This document shows positions 8,831-17,630 of a stretch of 64,000 nt of DNA, piece after piece. The notes under the pieces were generated by a model. The model saw only the letters and a list, made by a program, of their open reading frames with translations. It was not told where the DNA came from and ran no database searches. Source of the DNA: Oceanospirillum sp048264105 (GTDB lineage Bacteria > Pseudomonadota > Gammaproteobacteria > Pseudomonadales > Halomonadaceae); assembly GCA_048264105.1 (NCBI GenBank), contig JBLXDJ010000001.1, positions 682,001-746,000 of the forward strand, given 5' to 3'. A program made the position numbers and the translations under genes. The first letter of the stretch is position 1. Every line of letters begins with the position of its first letter.

Positions 8831-11334
8831 TCTTCCCCTGAGTACTTTTGGGATATGCCGCTGGCAACCATAGGTGATGCCGAAGGTTGTAATGAAGAAG
8901 CGGGTATCCGGATGCCGAAATATGAGCCTTCTTCGCTGGATTCAATCGTCATTCTACCCCTGAGTTGCGATGTAAGGCTTTTAATCAGCTTCAGCCCTAA
9001 ACTTTTGCTCTTATCCAGTGCCTCTATGTCGTCAATACCACAGCCGTTGTCCCGTACGCTTAGGGTGTAGCTTTCCGAATCGTCAGAGGGCAGGAAGCCG
9101 ATCTTTATTGATGCTGATTCGCGGGCTGAATCTTCCGAAAATGCGTGTTTCATGGTGTTGGAGATCAACTCATTCAGTATCAGGCCGATGGGGATGATAA
9201 CCTCAGGTTCAAAGTCCCCTTCAGCCGCCTGAATGTCGATGGTCAGTGGCAAAGAGCCAATGTAGGTCTGGCGCAGGGTTTCGGTCAGGCTTTCGATATA
9301 AGATCTGAGACTCGCCCGTGAGAGATCAGAGGATTGGTAGAGTTTTTCGTGGACCAGAGCCAGGGCGGCGATCCTGAGTGCGGCCTCATTAAGGCTCATC
9401 CGGGTGGCTTCGTGTTGACTGGCCCGGGACTGCATTTTCAACAAACTGGAAATAACCTGCATGTTGTTTTTAACCCGGTGATAGACCTCTTTTAAGAGCA
9501 CCTCTTTCTCTTCCAGATCCCTTTTAGTCCGTTCTTTTTCCGCGAGTTTGTCGGAGATATCGCGGATAATCGCCATGACAACGGTTTCGCTCCCAAACTC
9601 GATCGGACTTAAGACGATGTCCACCGGAAATGTTTTGCCATTGGCATGTAGGGCTTCCAGCATAAGATTTTGCCCCATCTCCCGGGTTACCGGATTGCTG
9701 GTGTAACGTTTTCTGTGCTGCTGATGCATTTGCCTCAGGTTTTCAGGCAGTAAAGCCTCAAGGGGCTGTCCCTTAAGCGTGTCAGGCTGATAGCCAAAAA
9801 TCTCTAAACTGCGGCGGTTGGAGTAAACAATGGTACCGTCTTCATCAACCAGCAGAACCGCTTCCGGAGCCATCTCCAGCACTTTCCGGTTGCGCTCCTC
9901 AAGCTCTGTCAGGCGTGTATTAGCCGCCGCCATCTGGTCGTAATGGTCTTTTGATTTCAGCAGCATGCGAATCGCAACGGAGGCGATAAAGCCAAAACAG
10001 ACCGACAACACAATGATAAAGGTGCGTGAGTCCTGCCGGAGCATCATTTCAGTGGCGGGGGTAGGTTTTAGGTGTATATCAAAGCTCTTTCCGGCGACCG
10101 AGACGGCCGGAAGTTGGAGTTCACGTGAGTCTGTGGTCGTTGGATTAAGGCGGGTTGTGAATTTAAGCCCCAGCTGATGCCACGGGTGCTCCAGAAACAG
10201 ACTCTGATCAAACAGGCCGTGGATGCAGAGATCGTCTGCAGGGTTTTCTGCTGTGGCTTTCACCGAGATCAAGAGCCGGCTGTCGACCCATTCCAGATTG
10301 TAAAGTGAGTTATGGCAGTTAGGCAGGGCAGACAATACCGGCTCACCATACTGCACCAGTTTATTGTTTTCTTTCTCAAGAACGATACCCACCAGCCCTT
10401 TAAGGTATTCATTGTCATTGGCCTTGGCATCGTTAAAGGGTTGCCCGACATACCAGGAAAGCGTGTTTAGGTTGTTGATCGCAACATCGAGTGTTGAGAA
10501 GACCAGCTTTTTAATCAGAGTAATGTGGTTATTAACCTCAAGCTGATAGTAACGCTCTTTATTGTCATGGGTGTTATTGGCGATCACCAATCCAAGCACC
10601 AGAAACGCGACAAACGCAGACTGTGGTAGCCAGTAAAAACGCGCAACAAAAGGCGGGTTCTTAACCAGGCTGGAGAGTAAACCAAGACAGGCGATCAGGA
10701 ACATCAGACTTGTGATAAAGGACTGCCCGGAAGAGAGCCTGCCGAAGATGGTCTCTGAGCTGCCTGTCAGCCAAACAAACACCGTGATCGATACGGTGCT
10801 GAGCGTTGCCATCAGCAGAGAGGCATAAGCGGCAAGGCTGATACGGAACGACTTTTTATGGGGCAGTTCATCGTAGGCGATATCGGATTTTCGGGCAGTG
10901 AACAGGTTTCTGATCAGTAAAGCCAGTGACAGAGCAACAAAGCAGAGTGAGGTTGCAGGGGAAGGGCGGCCGGGATAACGATTCTGCTCCGGTGGCATCC
11001 AGTCGATAAAGAATATCTCATCAATTCCCAGAAACTGCCCGCTAATATACTGATAGAGAGTCGCTAAAGCGAAGATAAACAGGGTTGATGCCGCCGCAAA
11101 CAACACCATGCGCTGCCATAGGGCATCACCGGCAAAAGCAATCAGCCCCAAACCCAAAAGCATAAACATAGCACCGGTATTAAAACGGCTGACACCGGCA
11201 GAAAAGGGGCTGACGACCATTTCAAGGTGGAAATGCCAGCCCAGCAGAATCACAAAGCCACCAACCAGTATGAGTACCCCGGCGACAAATGGGGAAAAAC
11301 ACTGGTTTATCCGTTCCACAAATTTGAGAAGCAT
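8806..11334 (-). CDS. membrane sensor histidine kinase, PAS + HisKA_2
   Basis: Sensor kinase of about 842 residues. The N-terminal third has a run of hydrophobic helices resembling a multi-pass membrane module, then a periplasmic-type region, a further membrane helix, a PAS domain (starting near NRKVLEMAPEAVLLVDEDG), and a HisKA_2 dimerisation domain with phospho-acceptor His in KEVYHRVKNNMQ. The HATPase has an N-box (LILNELISNTMKHAF) and G-box (RDNGCGID). Start ATG at 11334 has GGAAGGA about seven bases upstream; the frame is open further but without a ribosome site. The adjacent upstream gene, 49 bases away, encodes a response regulator, the likely partner. HisKA_2 kinases often signal stress or light; the cue here is unknown. 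Confidence 0.88.
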   Translation of the reverse strand: MLLKFVERINQCFSPFVAGVLILVGGFVILLGWHFHLEMVVSPFSAGVSRFNTGAMFMLLGLGLIAFAGDALWQRMVLFAAASTLFIFALATLYQYISGQFLGIDEIFFIDWMPPEQNRYPGRPSPATSLCFVALSLALLIRNLFTARKSDIAYDELPHKKSFRISLAAYASLLMATLSTVSITVFVWLTGSSETIFGRLSSGQSFITSLMFLIACLGLLSSLVKNPPFVARFYWLPQSAFVAFLVLGLVIANNTHDNKERYYQLEVNNHITLIKKLVFSTLDVAINNLNTLSWYVGQPFNDAKANDNEYLKGLVGIVLEKENNKLVQYGEPVLSALPNCHNSLYNLEWVDSRLLISVKATAENPADDLCIHGLFDQSLFLEHPWHQLGLKFTTRLNPTTTDSRELQLPAVSVAGKSFDIHLKPTPATEMMLRQDSRTFIIVLSVCFGFIASVAIRMLLKSKDHYDQMAAANTRLTELEERNRKVLEMAPEAVLLVDEDGTIVYSNRRSLEIFGYQPDTLKGQPLEALLPENLRQMHQQHRKRYTSNPVTREMGQNLMLEALHANGKTFPVDIVLSPIEFGSETVVMAIIRDISDKLAEKERTKRDLEEKEVLLKEVYHRVKNNMQVISSLLKMQSRASQHEATRMSLNEAALRIAALALVHEKLYQSSDLSRASLRSYIESLTETLRQTYIGSLPLTIDIQAAEGDFEPEVIIPIGLILNELISNTMKHAFSEDSARESASIKIGFLPSDDSESYTLSVRDNGCGIDDIEALDKSKSLGLKLIKSLTSQLRGRMTIESSEEGSYFGIRIPASSLQPSASPMVASGISQKYSGEDHSSSRQS

Positions 11335-11383
11335 GATGGTTCCTTCCGGCTTATCAATAATATTTAACCCTGCAAGAGTCCTG

Positions 11384-13768
11384 TCAAACCTGCCTGATGT
11401 GATCAAGAGAGGGAATGTTGAAGGCGACGGCCTTCATAACATCCGGACTAATCCCACGCTCTTTTTCGGAACTCAGAATAACCGGAATTTTGAGTGCTTC
11501 CGTCATCCCGATAACGGCTTTGAGATAAGCCTCATCAGTACGCTCGTTATCAGAGAGCGTGAACTCGCAATAAGCCGGAGAATAATTGTAGAGCAGGTCT
11601 ACAGAAGCCGATTGCCCCGTATATATATTCAGGCAAAGTCTGAAGCCATGTTGCTTCAGTTTGTCGACTTTACTGAGGGTTGATTTCCCGTCATTAATCA
11701 GCCGGCTGGTGAAGGAGAAAATAAAAAGCTCCGGTTTCAGGTTATAGCCCCGAACAAGATCAGCCAGTGATTCAAGAAAATCATCAGATTCGATAATGGC
11801 GGGATAATAGGGGATCAGAACGCCCTGAGGCATATGCTGATCATTTCGGCTAAGCATACCGCAGCACTGATGCAGGGTTGCTGTTATCAGCTTCCTGGCA
11901 ATGCCGCTGTGATTGGCAATATCATAGAAACTTTCCGGATAAATATAGATCTCTTTTTCCGGCCAGTAGAGCAGCATTTTCAGTAACGATTGCGGATCAG
12001 ATTCTGCGATGGGCATCGCTTCCAGATATTGAAAGCTAAGTTCATCGTTATCCAGTGCTCGGGATAGCTTGATCTCATTGTTTATGCGGCCTTTGATTCC
12101 TGACGTGATCTCGTCATTAAAAAATGAGACCTGATTTCGGCCGTTCAACTTCGCCAGATATAACGCTTCTGAGCTGGCATTCAGTAATCTTTCGCTATTA
12201 ATGCCATCGTCCGGCCCCAAAGCGATACCGGCGCAGGCGGTCAGTAAGATCTCATCGGATTCGTAATAGTAAGGTTCCCGGATCTCATCCAGAGCTTTAG
12301 TCGCTACAAACATCGCCTGATTGATGCTTTCTATCGAGTGCATGACAAGTACAAAGCGATCACCGCCAGCGCGCCCGACCGTGACATTATATAAACCGAT
12401 ATCGACCAGTCGCGTGGCGATTTCAGCGAGAATCTTATCGGCAATGGCCAACCCATACTTGTCATTTACAGCATCAAAACGATCAATATCCAGGGTCATA
12501 ACCGCGACGGAGGAGGTCTCAAACTCGCTGATCTCGATTAAATGATCAATTTCGCCCTTAAGCTGATGAAGGTTCATCAATCCGGTCAGAGAGTCATAAT
12601 TAGCAAGATGATAGAGTTTCTGTTCGGCCTGTTTGCGATCAGTCAGGTCATATATCTGATAGAAGTAGTAACTGGGGTTACCGTCCGTGTCGTGTAGCAA
12701 GGTGATATTGAGCATCAGCCAGATAGTGGTTGGGTTGCTCAGGGTTACTTCAAACTGAAAGCTGGGTTGCTGTCCAGATAACAGAGACAGCTGACCAAGC
12801 CGTATCGCAGCCCTGTCCTCATAAGAAGTAATTACGCTATCAATAATATCCAGATCCTTCGGCTCAGGAAGGTTAAAAAGCCGTGACAAAGCCGGATTAC
12901 ATTCGATAAGGGTGCCGCCAAGTGATACCAGACCGACGCCAACGGATGAATTATTAAAGGCGGTCTGAAAGCGACCATCGCTCTTACGGACTTCGGATTC
13001 TATCTGTAAGCGCTGTGAGGCATCCCGAAAGGCAAAAAGCCCTCCGATGACCGCATTGCTTGGCCCCCGAACGGGAGCCGCGGTGTAATCGACAAAAATA
13101 CGCTGGCCGGTTTTACGGTTTTTCACAGAACCATTGAAGGTAATAGGCTGAACAGCGTTACGCTGCATCGCGCTGGCTACCGGCGAGTTTTTTTGCGGAT
13201 CACCATTATTGTCGAACAGCTCGACAAGCTCCAGCAGCTCATGCTTCATCAGTTCTTCAGGCCGTGAAACATTTAATATTCTGCAGGCTTCAGCATTGGC
13301 AAAATGGATCAGGCCATCAATACCCACGGCTAAAATCCCATCATGAACCGCGTGCAGCACATTTGAAAACCAGCGTTCTTTATAGAGCAGCTTATGCTCA
13401 AGCTGGTGTTTGGTCAGGGCGATCTCGATACTTGCCTGTAAAGACTGAGCATTGTAGGGCTTGGTGACATAACCGTAGGGGGCCACTTTGGCTGCCCGAC
13501 TAACGGTTTCGGGATCACTAAATGCGGTCAGGAATATGATAGGGATCGAGCGTGATTGCAGAACCTTTTCTGCCGTTTGGATACCATCCTGCCCGTTACC
13601 CAGCACGATATCCATCAGGATAAGATGTGGATCAACATCGCTTAGCTGCTCCAGGGCTGATTCTCCATCATGGGCAACCCCGACAATATCATAGCCGTAC
13701 TCTTCCAGTTGCTCGGCCAAATCCATTGCGATAATTGCTTCATCTTCGACAATAAAGAGTCGTGTCAT
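11384..13768 (-). CDS. response regulator with PAS, degenerate GGDEF and EAL-like domains
   Basis: 794-residue regulator: receiver domain (acidic pair E8/D9, phospho-acceptor D53, TAFSD and TKPYN switch segments), two PAS-type domains (about 150-390), a GGDEF domain (about 400-555) and a C-terminal EAL-like domain. The GGDEF signature reads GGDRF (around residue 470) and the EAL domain lacks an EAL motif and the usual metal ligands, so neither cyclase nor phosphodiesterase activity is expected. It may bind c-di-GMP or act by protein contact. Start ATG at 13768 is preceded by AGGAG at seven bases. It is the first gene of a two-gene operon with the HisKA_2 kinase. Confidence 0.85.
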   Translation of the reverse strand: MTRLFIVEDEAIIAMDLAEQLEEYGYDIVGVAHDGESALEQLSDVDPHLILMDIVLGNGQDGIQTAEKVLQSRSIPIIFLTAFSDPETVSRAAKVAPYGYVTKPYNAQSLQASIEIALTKHQLEHKLLYKERWFSNVLHAVHDGILAVGIDGLIHFANAEACRILNVSRPEELMKHELLELVELFDNNGDPQKNSPVASAMQRNAVQPITFNGSVKNRKTGQRIFVDYTAAPVRGPSNAVIGGLFAFRDASQRLQIESEVRKSDGRFQTAFNNSSVGVGLVSLGGTLIECNPALSRLFNLPEPKDLDIIDSVITSYEDRAAIRLGQLSLLSGQQPSFQFEVTLSNPTTIWLMLNITLLHDTDGNPSYYFYQIYDLTDRKQAEQKLYHLANYDSLTGLMNLHQLKGEIDHLIEISEFETSSVAVMTLDIDRFDAVNDKYGLAIADKILAEIATRLVDIGLYNVTVGRAGGDRFVLVMHSIESINQAMFVATKALDEIREPYYYESDEILLTACAGIALGPDDGINSERLLNASSEALYLAKLNGRNQVSFFNDEITSGIKGRINNEIKLSRALDNDELSFQYLEAMPIAESDPQSLLKMLLYWPEKEIYIYPESFYDIANHSGIARKLITATLHQCCGMLSRNDQHMPQGVLIPYYPAIIESDDFLESLADLVRGYNLKPELFIFSFTSRLINDGKSTLSKVDKLKQHGFRLCLNIYTGQSASVDLLYNYSPAYCEFTLSDNERTDEAYLKAVIGMTEALKIPVILSSEKERGISPDVMKAVAFNIPSLDHIRQV

Positions 13769-13932
13769 TACGGTGCTCCTTTTATACCGTACGCCATCAC
13801 CGCGCTTAAAATCAGCGTGTGAGGGAAAGCTACAGTCTTTACCCTTCAACGTAGCAAAGAAAATGAGGTACACCTCATTTAATTCCTACGAAATCCATCA
13901 TTAAAATAAACCGCTGATGAAGGAATCACGGG

Positions 13933-13960
13933 TTATCTGACAAAAATAGTCGGGTATAAT
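13933..13960 (+). promoter_or_regulatory. promoter candidate for the peroxiredoxin gene
   Basis: A perfect -10 hexamer TATAAT at 13955-13960 lies about 80 bases before the start codon. The -35 (TTATCT at 13933-13938, spacing 16) is weak. Confidence 0.4.
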
Positions 13961-14042
13961 CCTGAAATCCGTTACACTTATCATTATATTCAGGTTTAGT
14001 CCCCCAAGGGCTAAATGACGTCATGAAAACTTGAGGTAAATT

Positions 14043-14519
14043 ATGTCTATTCAGATTGGTGAGCAGGTTCCAAACGTTGAACTAAAAGTGATGGGCGAGC
14101 AGGGTCCTGAGTCCGTGCAGACTGATGACCTTCTGTCGGGCAAAAAGGTCGTGCTGTTTGCCGTACCGGGCGCATTCACCCCAGGTTGTTCCGTAACTCA
14201 CCTGCCGGGCTTTGTTGTTCATGCCGATGCGATTAAAGCGAAAGGGGTTGATTCGATCATCTGCACCTCCGTGAACGATGCTTTCGTGATGGACGCCTGG
14301 GGTAAAAACCAGAATGCTGACGAGATCATTATGCTGGCAGACGGCATCGGCAACTTTGCTGAAGCGGTTGGTCTGGAAAAAGATCTGACTGAGGTTCAGT
14401 TTGGTGTTCGTTCTCAGCGTTACGCGATGATTCTGAACGATGGCGTTGTTGAATATCTGGGTGTCGATGACAAAGGTGTCGACAAAAGCAGTGCTGAGAC
14501 CGTTCTGGCACAGCTTTGA
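14043..14519 (+). CDS. peroxiredoxin, Prx5 family
   Basis: Thiol peroxidase of 158 residues that reduces hydrogen and organic peroxides. The peroxidatic Cys49 sits in the family motif PGAFTPGC (with Thr46), a second Cys occurs at position 74 (SIICTSV), and the catalytic Arg lies in the GVRSQRYAMI segment. The architecture matches stand-alone Prx5 proteins that use glutaredoxin or thioredoxin; there is no fused glutaredoxin domain. TTGAGG precedes the ATG. It stands alone between a divergent signalling operon and a tRNA gene. Confidence 0.93.
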   Translation: MSIQIGEQVPNVELKVMGEQGPESVQTDDLLSGKKVVLFAVPGAFTPGCSVTHLPGFVVHADAIKAKGVDSIICTSVNDAFVMDAWGKNQNADEIIMLADGIGNFAEAVGLEKDLTEVQFGVRSQRYAMILNDGVVEYLGVDDKGVDKSSAETVLAQL

Positions 14520-14549
14520 TGCTGTAGGATAATTTTTTCGAAAAAAGTG

Positions 14550-14577
14550 TTGCTTAACAGAAAGTTATCCTTATAAT
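14550..14577 (+). promoter_or_regulatory. promoter of tRNA-Val
   Basis: TTGCTT at 14550-14555 and a perfect TATAAT at 14572-14577 are 16 bases apart, placing the start of transcription a few bases before the tRNA 5' end. Confidence 0.6.
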
Positions 14578-14589
14578 GCACTCCATCAA

Positions 14590-14666
14590 AGACGTGTAGC
14601 TCAGTTGGTTAGAGCACCACCTTGACATGGTGGGGGTCGCTGGTTCGAATCCAGTCATGTCTACCA
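14590..14666 (+). tRNA. tRNA-Val (GAC)
   Basis: A full 77-base tRNA: acceptor stem AGACGTG pairs with CATGTCT (one G-U), D-arm GCTCAGTTGGTTAGAGC, anticodon stem CCACC/GGTGG with loop TTGACAT giving anticodon GAC, T-arm with GGTTCGAATCC, and encoded ACCA at the 3' end. The sequence resembles E. coli tRNA-Val(GAC). Its 3' half is duplicated at 51,313, so this gene looks like the target of a site-specific integration that left it intact. Confidence 0.97.
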
Positions 14667-14686
14667 AATTTAAAAGCCCGTAACTC
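14622..14686 (+). repeat. 65-bp direct repeat, left copy (att-like, tRNA 3' half)
   Basis: These 65 bases, from the anticodon loop through the tRNA end and into the left arm of the terminator, recur without mismatch at 51313-51377 in the same orientation. A perfect tRNA 3'-end direct repeat is the usual mark of an integrated element. Confidence 0.85.
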
Positions 14687-14706
14687 CCAGAGTTACGGGC
14701 TTTTTT
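14672..14706. terminator. intrinsic terminator of tRNA-Val, probably bidirectional
   Basis: A 15-bp stem (AAAAGCCCGTAACTC with GAGTTACGGGCTTTT) with a 3-base loop is followed by T-residues. The leading A-run gives a T-run on the other strand, so it may also end transcription of the convergent ugd gene. Confidence 0.9.
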
Positions 14707-14798
14707 CGTTGTGCCAATCAATTACCATCCGAAAGCTTGTCATTTTGAGCGAGGCCATTTTTCTGGGGGAATTTACAAATGATGCGAATCAATATGAT

Positions 14799-15965
14799 TC
14801 AGTCGCTGCCAAAAAGATCGCGGGTATAAACCCTTTCAACCGAATCAAGTAGATCTTCGGTTATTCTGTTTGCAACAATTAATGAGCTCTGTTTTTTGAA
14901 AACCTCGAGGTCATTTTCTACTGGAATACCCAGAAAAGTTGCTTCAGGACTGGATGGTTCATGAATAATAACCTCACGTCCCATATCCTGTAGGTACAGG
15001 ATTACATCGATAATAGCGGACGAGCGGAAGTTGTCAGAGCCGGTCTTCATAACAAGACGGTAGATGCCAATGGTACCGTCTGTTTTTTCAGCAATTGATT
15101 CGGCGATAAATCGCTTGCGGGTTGAGTTCGATTCGACAATAGCCTTGATTAGATTGCTAGGTACAAGTTCATAATTCGCCAATAGCTGCTTGGTGTCTTT
15201 CGGAAGGCAATAACCGCCATATCCAAAGGATGGATTGTTGTAATGGTTACCGATACGGGGATCTAAACCGACGCCATCAATAATCTGTCTGGCGTCTAAT
15301 TGATGAATAGCGGCATAAGTATCCAGTTCATTAAAATAGGCTACGCGCATCGCAAGATAGGTGTTTGAAAACAGCTTTATTGCCTCCGCTTCTGTTGATC
15401 CTGTGAATAGAGTTTCAATATTGTCCTTTAAAGCACAAGACTGAAGTATCTCAGCAAAGGCTTTTCCCTTTGCAGACACTGAACCAACAATGATTCTTGT
15501 CGGATATAGGTTATCGTACAGCGCCTTGCCTTCCCGAAGAAATTCAGGTGAGAAAATAACATCCTCGTAGCCAAACTCAATTCGCTGCTTTTCAGTAAAC
15601 CCAACCGGAATGGTTGATTTAATGATAACGGTGGGATTGTGTGGAGATTTCGCAACCTGACCGATGACACTTTCAACTGTAGAGGTGTCGAAATAATTGG
15701 TATCAGGATCATAGTCCGTTGGCGTTGCGATTATCACATAGTCGGCTTCAGATACTGCAGCTTCAAAATCAACCGTAGCACTAAAGAAAAGGTCATCACG
15801 TTCAAAAAATGCTTCAATTTCCGGATCAGATACCGGTGATATACCGGAATTGATCAGTTCAATCTTTTCAGGATCAATATCAACAGCAACGACCCGATGC
15901 TTTTGAGCAAGAAGTAATGCATTGGATAGCCCCACATAACCGGTACCAATCACTGCAATTTTCAT
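14799..15965 (-). CDS. ugd: UDP-glucose 6-dehydrogenase
   Basis: NAD-dependent enzyme oxidising UDP-glucose to UDP-glucuronate, a precursor for acidic exopolysaccharides. The Rossmann motif IAVIGTGYVGLS is at the N-terminus and the catalytic Cys lies in GYGGYCLPKDTKQL. The chosen start (ATG at 15965) gives 388 residues, the length of the E. coli enzyme, and puts AGGAC seven bases upstream; an ATG one codon earlier and a GTG at 15980 are alternatives. It lies downstream of the SypG-like activator gene on the same strand with a 55-base gap, so it is probably the last gene of the regulatory block and feeds the polysaccharide made by the locus. Confidence 0.95.
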   Translation of the reverse strand: MKIAVIGTGYVGLSNALLLAQKHRVVAVDIDPEKIELINSGISPVSDPEIEAFFERDDLFFSATVDFEAAVSEADYVIIATPTDYDPDTNYFDTSTVESVIGQVAKSPHNPTVIIKSTIPVGFTEKQRIEFGYEDVIFSPEFLREGKALYDNLYPTRIIVGSVSAKGKAFAEILQSCALKDNIETLFTGSTEAEAIKLFSNTYLAMRVAYFNELDTYAAIHQLDARQIIDGVGLDPRIGNHYNNPSFGYGGYCLPKDTKQLLANYELVPSNLIKAIVESNSTRKRFIAESIAEKTDGTIGIYRLVMKTGSDNFRSSAIIDVILYLQDMGREVIIHEPSSPEATFLGIPVENDLEVFKKQSSLIVANRITEDLLDSVERVYTRDLFGSD

Positions 15966-16020
15966 CATAATTGTCCTCACACTCAGTTTTGAACGCTTAT
16001 TGTTCTATTGCAAGCAGTCG

Positions 16021-17598
16021 CTACGACTCCATATCCGCCATCATTGAGTCCCAGCTTTGCTTCTTTCGATAGATGGTTGAAGGGCTGATTTCAAGACGGG
16101 CTGCCGCTTTCGGAATATTGTCATCACAGAGCTCAATCGCTTTTTCGATGATCTCTTTTTCAATAATCCAGAGTGGCCGAATATCATCGGGTGTCTGAAA
16201 AAGTCTTGGTGCAGCGGAATCGGTGACGGTGATACCTGCATCATATTGACTGTCTGATGTGGCAGATGATTGCGGCTGATTGGCTGTTTCAGAAACAGAG
16301 TCTGCATCAGAGGCTGCCCCCTGAGTCGCGGTCTCTTTTTCACGCAGAGCTGACTGTTCCGCCTGATATGCCGCTTCCTGCAGTTGTAGCTGACGTATTT
16401 TCTGTTCAATATTGATATCCAGATCGTTCAGTGGCGGTGGCAGCATATCCGCCGAGATGGTATCGCCATCATTCAGCACGATCATATTGCGGATTACGTT
16501 CTGCAGCTGGCGAATATTCCCCGGCCATTCGAAGCTGTTGAGGATCACCTCAGCCTCCGGGGAGAACTTATCGAAGGTCTTGTTTTCCTCTTCGGCATAT
16601 TTCTTCAGGAAATGACGCGCCAGCAGAATCACATCGGCATCACGTTCACGCAACGCAGGCAGAGAGATAGGGATCACATGCAGTCGGTAGTAGAGATCTT
16701 CACGGAAGCGACCGGCTTCAACCTCTTTTAACGGATCACGGTTGGTGGCGCAGACAAAGCGCACATCCACTTTTTGCGTATTGCTGCTGCCCACTTTCTG
16801 AAAAGTCCCGGTCTGGATAAAGCGTAGCAGTTTGACCTGCAGTTCCAGGTCCATCTCGCAGATCTCATCCAGAAACAGAGTGCCGCCATCAGCCTGTTCT
16901 GCGGCTCCCTGACGGGGGCTGACGGCACCGGTAAAAGCCCCCTTTACATGACCAAAGATCTCACTTTCGATCAGGTCCTTAGGAATCGCACCACAGTTCA
17001 GGGCAATAAAGGGTTGCTTAGCGCGGGGGCTTAGCTGATGAATCGCCTCAGCGCAGACCTCTTTGCCGGTGCCACTTTCACCGGTGACAAAAACCGTGGC
17101 CTTACTGGGGGCGGCACTTTCAATAATGCTGTACACCCGCTGCATGGCGATGGAACGACCCACAAAACCAGCAAAGCGGCTGCGTTCGTAACTGTCCTGC
17201 AGTGATTGCAGCTGGTTTTCCAGCAGTTTGCTTTTTAGGGCATTACGAACGGTGGTAATCAGGCGGCTGGAATCAAAAGGCTTTTCCAGATAGTCCAACG
17301 CGCCGTAGTGCATGGTTTCGACAGCTGTTTCCACGGAGCCGTGGGCGGTGATAATGATGGTGGCGGTAGGCAGTTCCTGTTCGCTGATATATTTCAGCAC
17401 TTCGATACCGTTCATATCCGGCAGTAGCAGGTCGAGTAATACACCATCAAACAGAGAGTCTTTCAGCAGCTGAAGGGCTTCAGCGCCGGTTTCGGCGAGG
17501 GTGACAGAAAATTGCTCGGTTTCCAGATAACTTTGATACAAACCGGCCAGAGTGGGGCTGTCTTCGACAACCAGAATGCGCAGATCCTTAGGGTTCAT
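16021..17598 (-). CDS. sypG: sigma-54-dependent response regulator (SypG-like)
   Basis: NtrC-class activator of 525 residues. The receiver domain has an acidic pair (VVEDS) and phospho-acceptor D56. The AAA+ domain has Walker A GESGTGKE, the sigma-54 contact loop GAFTGA and Walker B TLFLDEI. The C-terminus carries a Fis-type helix-turn-helix (NIPKAAARLEISPSTIYRKK). A Gln/Ser-rich linker of roughly 80 residues separates AAA+ from the DNA-binding domain. AGGAG precedes the ATG. It is the likely direct activator of the five -24/-12 promoters in this locus. By synteny and architecture it corresponds to SypG; the symbol is an assignment by analogy. Confidence 0.9.
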   Translation of the reverse strand: MNPKDLRILVVEDSPTLAGLYQSYLETEQFSVTLAETGAEALQLLKDSLFDGVLLDLLLPDMNGIEVLKYISEQELPTATIIITAHGSVETAVETMHYGALDYLEKPFDSSRLITTVRNALKSKLLENQLQSLQDSYERSRFAGFVGRSIAMQRVYSIIESAAPSKATVFVTGESGTGKEVCAEAIHQLSPRAKQPFIALNCGAIPKDLIESEIFGHVKGAFTGAVSPRQGAAEQADGGTLFLDEICEMDLELQVKLLRFIQTGTFQKVGSSNTQKVDVRFVCATNRDPLKEVEAGRFREDLYYRLHVIPISLPALRERDADVILLARHFLKKYAEEENKTFDKFSPEAEVILNSFEWPGNIRQLQNVIRNMIVLNDGDTISADMLPPPLNDLDINIEQKIRQLQLQEAAYQAEQSALREKETATQGAASDADSVSETANQPQSSATSDSQYDAGITVTDSAAPRLFQTPDDIRPLWIIEKEIIEKAIELCDDNIPKAAARLEISPSTIYRKKQSWDSMMADMES

Positions 17599-17630
17599 AA
17601 CGACTCCTTGTAGGCTGTTCAGCGGCGCGA

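Noticed and set aside
14533..14546. TTTTTTCGAAAAAA as terminator of the peroxiredoxin gene
   Set aside because: It is a perfect palindrome but has no GC stem or loop; it overlaps the tRNA promoter region and is not a convincing terminator.
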